From positions 1 to 37,905 of the forward strand of contig NZ_BAJQ01000025.1 of NCBI RefSeq assembly GCF_000613785.1: a stretch of 37,905 nucleotides of DNA, given 5' to 3'. The notes below the pieces were generated by a model. That model made no database searches. It had not been told where the DNA came from and saw nothing but the letters and a program-made list of their open reading frames with translations. This DNA is from Segatella oulorum JCM 14966. Lineage in GTDB: Bacteria > Bacteroidota > Bacteroidia > Bacteroidales > Bacteroidaceae. The translations under genes were made by a program, and so were the position numbers. Below are positions 35,645-37,905 of this stretch, one piece after another (within the stretch, counting starts at the first letter, position 1; each line of letters begins with the position of its first letter).

Positions 35645-35672
35645 TTTGTTTGTCATGTTTTTTATAACTTTG
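35645..35672 (+). promoter_or_regulatory. Promoter of the DUF4827-glmM unit
   Basis: TTTG (35645-35648), 16 nt, TAACTTTG (35665-35672): a good Bacteroidota promoter with a slightly short spacer; a second TTTG begins at 35649. ATG 35696 follows 23 nt after the box. Confidence 0.6.
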
Positions 35673-35695
35673 TCACTCGTTTAAATCGATTTAGA

Positions 35696-36322
35696 ATGAA
35701 ACATATATCCTTTTTACTTTTGGCCTTTGCGGGGCTGTTGACACTTGCTGCTTGCGGCGATTCTGAAACCTATGCCGATAAGCGCAAACGCGAGCGTGCC
35801 GTCATCAGCCAGTATCTCATCGACCAGCATATCAAAGTGATAAGCGAAGCGCAATTCAAGGCGCAAGGCAACACCACCGACACCGTGCAACACGAGTTTG
35901 TGGTATTCGATAACTCGGGCGTTTACATGCAAATTGTGCGGCCGGGCGCAGGACAGGTGTTGGGCAAGAATGAAACAGCCAACGTGCTTGTGCGCTATAC
36001 CGAGCGCAATCTGCTCACCGACTCTATCACCATGTCCAACGAATATCCTAATTTCGCAGCCTTGGTCGATGTGATGACGGTGCGCATGCAGTCGGGAACG
36101 CCCTATGCGCAGTTCACTTCGGGCACTTTTAAAACATTCTATGGCACGGCGAAAGTGCCCGATGGATGGTTGGTTGCGCTGCCTTATTTGAAACTTGGCG
36201 GACTCAATCCCGATGGTGTTTCTAAAGTGAAACTCATTGTTCCCTCAACACACGGCACAGTGGCTGCATCAAGAGGCGTTTACCCCAGCCTGTTTACCAT
36301 TTCTCTACAGCGTGAAAGCTAA
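35696..36322 (+). CDS. DUF4827 (FKBP-like) lipoprotein
   Basis: This 208-residue protein has a lipoprotein signal peptide, with lipobox LAAC after a hydrophobic stretch. The mature part (YADKRKRERAVISQYLIDQ, and later LPYLKLGGLN) fits DUF4827, a Bacteroidota family distantly related to FKBP-type proline isomerases. In Bacteroidales it is often encoded next to glmM, as here with a 16-nt gap. It acts in the periplasm or at the outer membrane. Its activity is not established, and catalytic residues typical of FKBP are not obvious. Confidence 0.82.
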   Translation: MKHISFLLLAFAGLLTLAACGDSETYADKRKRERAVISQYLIDQHIKVISEAQFKAQGNTTDTVQHEFVVFDNSGVYMQIVRPGAGQVLGKNETANVLVRYTERNLLTDSITMSNEYPNFAALVDVMTVRMQSGTPYAQFTSGTFKTFYGTAKVPDGWLVALPYLKLGGLNPDGVSKVKLIVPSTHGTVAASRGVYPSLFTISLQRES

Positions 36323-36338
36323 CTAAAAATAACATACG

Positions 36339-37730
36339 ATGACGTTAATCAAATCAATCTCGGGCATTCGCGGCACCATCGGAGGTAAAGCCGGCGACAC
36401 GCTCAATCCGCTTGACATCGTCAAGTTTACGGCAGCTTATGCCACGTTTATTAAAAAACAAAACCAAGGCAGCAACACCATTGTGGTGGGCAGAGATGCG
36501 CGCATTTCGGGCGAAATGGTGAAGAATGTGGTCTGCGGAACGCTCATGGGCATGGGCTTCGACGTGGTGAACATCGGTTTGGCTACCACGCCCACAACCG
36601 AATTGGCGGTGCGCATGTGTCAGGCAGCCGGCGGCATCATTATCACGGCCAGCCACAATCCGCGGCATTGGAATGCGCTGAAGTTGCTCAATCACGAAGG
36701 CGAATTTCTGACAGCCGCCAACGGGCAAGAGGTGCTCAGTGTGGCAGAGCGCGAGGATTTCACCTTTGCCGATGTCGACCATTTGGGTAGCTATCGTGAG
36801 GACAACACGTTCAACCAGCGCCACATTGACAGCGTGCTGGCGCTGAAGTTAGTCGATGTTGAGGCTATTCGCAAGGCTCATTTCAAGGTGGTTGTCGATG
36901 CCATTAATTCTGTCGGCGGCATCATTCTGCCCGAGTTCTTGAAGGCTTTGGGCGTGGAATATACCATTTTGAACGGCGAGCCGAACGGTGATTTTGCCCA
37001 CAATCCGGAACCTTTGGAGAAGAATCTTGGCGGTATTATGGGCGAGATGAAGCGAGGAAAATATGATTTAGGCATCGTGGTTGACCCCGACGTTGACCGC
37101 TTGGCTTTCATCAGTGAGGATGGAACGATGTTTGGCGAAGAATATACCTTGGTGGCGGTGGCCGACTATGTGTTGGCACATACGCCGGGTAACACGGTTT
37201 CAAACCTCAGCTCGACGCGTGCTTTGCGGGATGTGACCGAGAAGTATGGCGGACATTATGCTGCTTCGGCCGTTGGCGAGGTGAACGTGACGACCAAAAT
37301 GAAGGCCGAGCATGCCGTGATTGGCGGCGAAGGCAATGGCGGTGTGATTTATCCCGAGAGCCATTATGGCCGCGATGCATTGGTGGGCATTGGGCTGTTC
37401 CTCTCGAGCCTGGTACAAAAACATTGCACGGCGACTGCGCTGCGCGCTACTTTCCCCAACTATTCGATTGCCAAAAACCGCATTGATTTGACACCTTCGA
37501 CGGATGTTGATGCCATTTTGATGAAGGTGAAAGCGCTCTATGGTGACGAAGCGGACGTGCAGGTGACCGATATTGATGGCGTGAAGTTGGACTTCCCCGA
37601 TAAATGGGTGCATTTGCGTAAGAGCAACACCGAGCCTATCATTCGCGTTTATAGCGAAGCTGCCACAATGGAAGAGGCCGACGCATTGGGCAAAAAACTC
37701 ATGCAGGTGGTTTACGATATGCAGGGATAA
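36339..37730 (+). CDS. glmM: Phosphoglucosamine mutase GlmM
   Basis: GlmM converts glucosamine-6-phosphate to glucosamine-1-phosphate for UDP-GlcNAc, the precursor of peptidoglycan and lipopolysaccharide. The 463-residue phosphohexomutase has the phosphoserine Ser105 (TASHNP), the metal-binding loop Asp249-Asp251-Asp253 (DPDVDRLAF), the sugar-binding loop GEGNGGVIYP and the phosphate-binding RKSNTEPIIRVYSE. The Bacteroidota form is closer in length to phosphomannomutases, so a broader specificity is possible. It shares a promoter with DUF4827 and is followed by a terminator at 37760. Confidence 0.92.
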   Translation: MTLIKSISGIRGTIGGKAGDTLNPLDIVKFTAAYATFIKKQNQGSNTIVVGRDARISGEMVKNVVCGTLMGMGFDVVNIGLATTPTTELAVRMCQAAGGIIITASHNPRHWNALKLLNHEGEFLTAANGQEVLSVAEREDFTFADVDHLGSYREDNTFNQRHIDSVLALKLVDVEAIRKAHFKVVVDAINSVGGIILPEFLKALGVEYTILNGEPNGDFAHNPEPLEKNLGGIMGEMKRGKYDLGIVVDPDVDRLAFISEDGTMFGEEYTLVAVADYVLAHTPGNTVSNLSSTRALRDVTEKYGGHYAASAVGEVNVTTKMKAEHAVIGGEGNGGVIYPESHYGRDALVGIGLFLSSLVQKHCTATALRATFPNYSIAKNRIDLTPSTDVDAILMKVKALYGDEADVQVTDIDGVKLDFPDKWVHLRKSNTEPIIRVYSEAATMEEADALGKKLMQVVYDMQG

Positions 37731-37759
37731 ACGCATTTCGAAGGCGAATGAAACGAATG

Positions 37760-37796
37760 AGGTGCAGGGCTATTCAACAGCCTTGCACCTTTTTTC
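37760..37796 (+). terminator. Rho-independent terminator of the DUF4827-glmM unit
   Basis: AGGTGCAGGGCT (37760-37771) pairs with AGCCTTGCACCT (37779-37790) with one G-U pair and a 7-nt loop, followed by six T. It is 30 nt after the glmM stop. Confidence 0.92.
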
Positions 37797-37813
37797 TGTG
37801 CGAACCAACCCTA

Positions 37814-37905
37814 TTGCAACACAGCTTTGTAGGCGTGCAAACACGTTTTGCATCGTAGCAACAACTCATTCGGTGGTCAATATGAGCTGTTGCGCCTTGC
37901 AACAA
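37814..37905. repeat. Possible third 41-bp-period repeat, cut by the window end
   Basis: TTGCAAC, TAGCAAC and TTGCAAC lie at 37814, 37856 and 37897, spaced 42 and 41 bp. The inserts between them differ. The second contains an inverted repeat, GCAACAACTCAT (37858-37869) with ATGAGCTGTTGC (37882-37893), one mismatch. Too short to be sure. Confidence 0.3.

Overview
The window is Bacteroidales DNA, plausibly Prevotellaceae. Evidence: Bacteroidota-type promoter boxes (-7 element TAnnTTTG), a DUF4827 lipoprotein beside glmM, a DUF4374 lipoprotein beside a TonB-dependent receptor, and an integrase with every hallmark of IntDOT. It has two parts: the integrase-proximal end of an integrated CTnDOT-like conjugative element (1 to about 25,978), and host chromosome with housekeeping genes (about 25,979 to 37,905).

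Element cargo (1-12,729). On the minus strand, a DUF1302-like outer-membrane barrel, an RND/MMPL exporter and a LolA-like protein (cut by the window start) form one unit. A PchR/YbtA-like AraC regulator follows, then a TonB-dependent receptor with a DUF4374 surface lipoprotein. Divergent from the receptor, two exporter-fold ABC half-transporters resembling YbtPQ/IrtAB end at a strong terminator. Together these look like a (xeno)siderophore or similar metal-chelate uptake system plus an envelope lipid/RND module. Three promoters in this cargo share one architecture: two direct half-sites 21 bp apart, the proximal one exactly 20 nt upstream of the -7 box. This is a candidate regulon of the embedded AraC protein.

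Element core (12,730-25,978). On the plus strand: a DUF4099/DUF3945-type protein, topoisomerase III (the counterpart of CTnDOT exc), a non-coding stretch that can fold as a three-way junction, a DUF1896 protein and a roughly 1830-codon N6-methylase/SNF2-helicase protein. Four small helix-turn-helix proteins (Xis-like) follow in two divergent pairs, then a RhuM-like orf2 and the tyrosine integrase on the minus strand. A 28-bp repeat lies 36 nt upstream of the -7 box at both the DUF3945/topoisomerase promoter and the plus-strand HTH promoter. The 10-mer GTACCTTTGC at 25,969, beyond the integrase start, fits the CTnDOT attachment core.

Chromosome (25,979-37,905). A tandem array of about 41-bp units precedes rsmG, an MBL-fold hydrolase and ruvC (one operon), followed by panB, an MFS transporter, dnaG and cls. 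A second 41-bp array then precedes nrnA, a DUF4827 lipoprotein and glmM, which ends at a clear terminator. No rRNA, tRNA or CRISPR array was seen.

Four genes (DUF3945, methylase/helicase, MBL hydrolase, nrnA) carry frameshifts that nearly all read as loss of one base, mostly in short homopolymers, on both sides of the element boundary. This suggests sequence error as much as gene decay.
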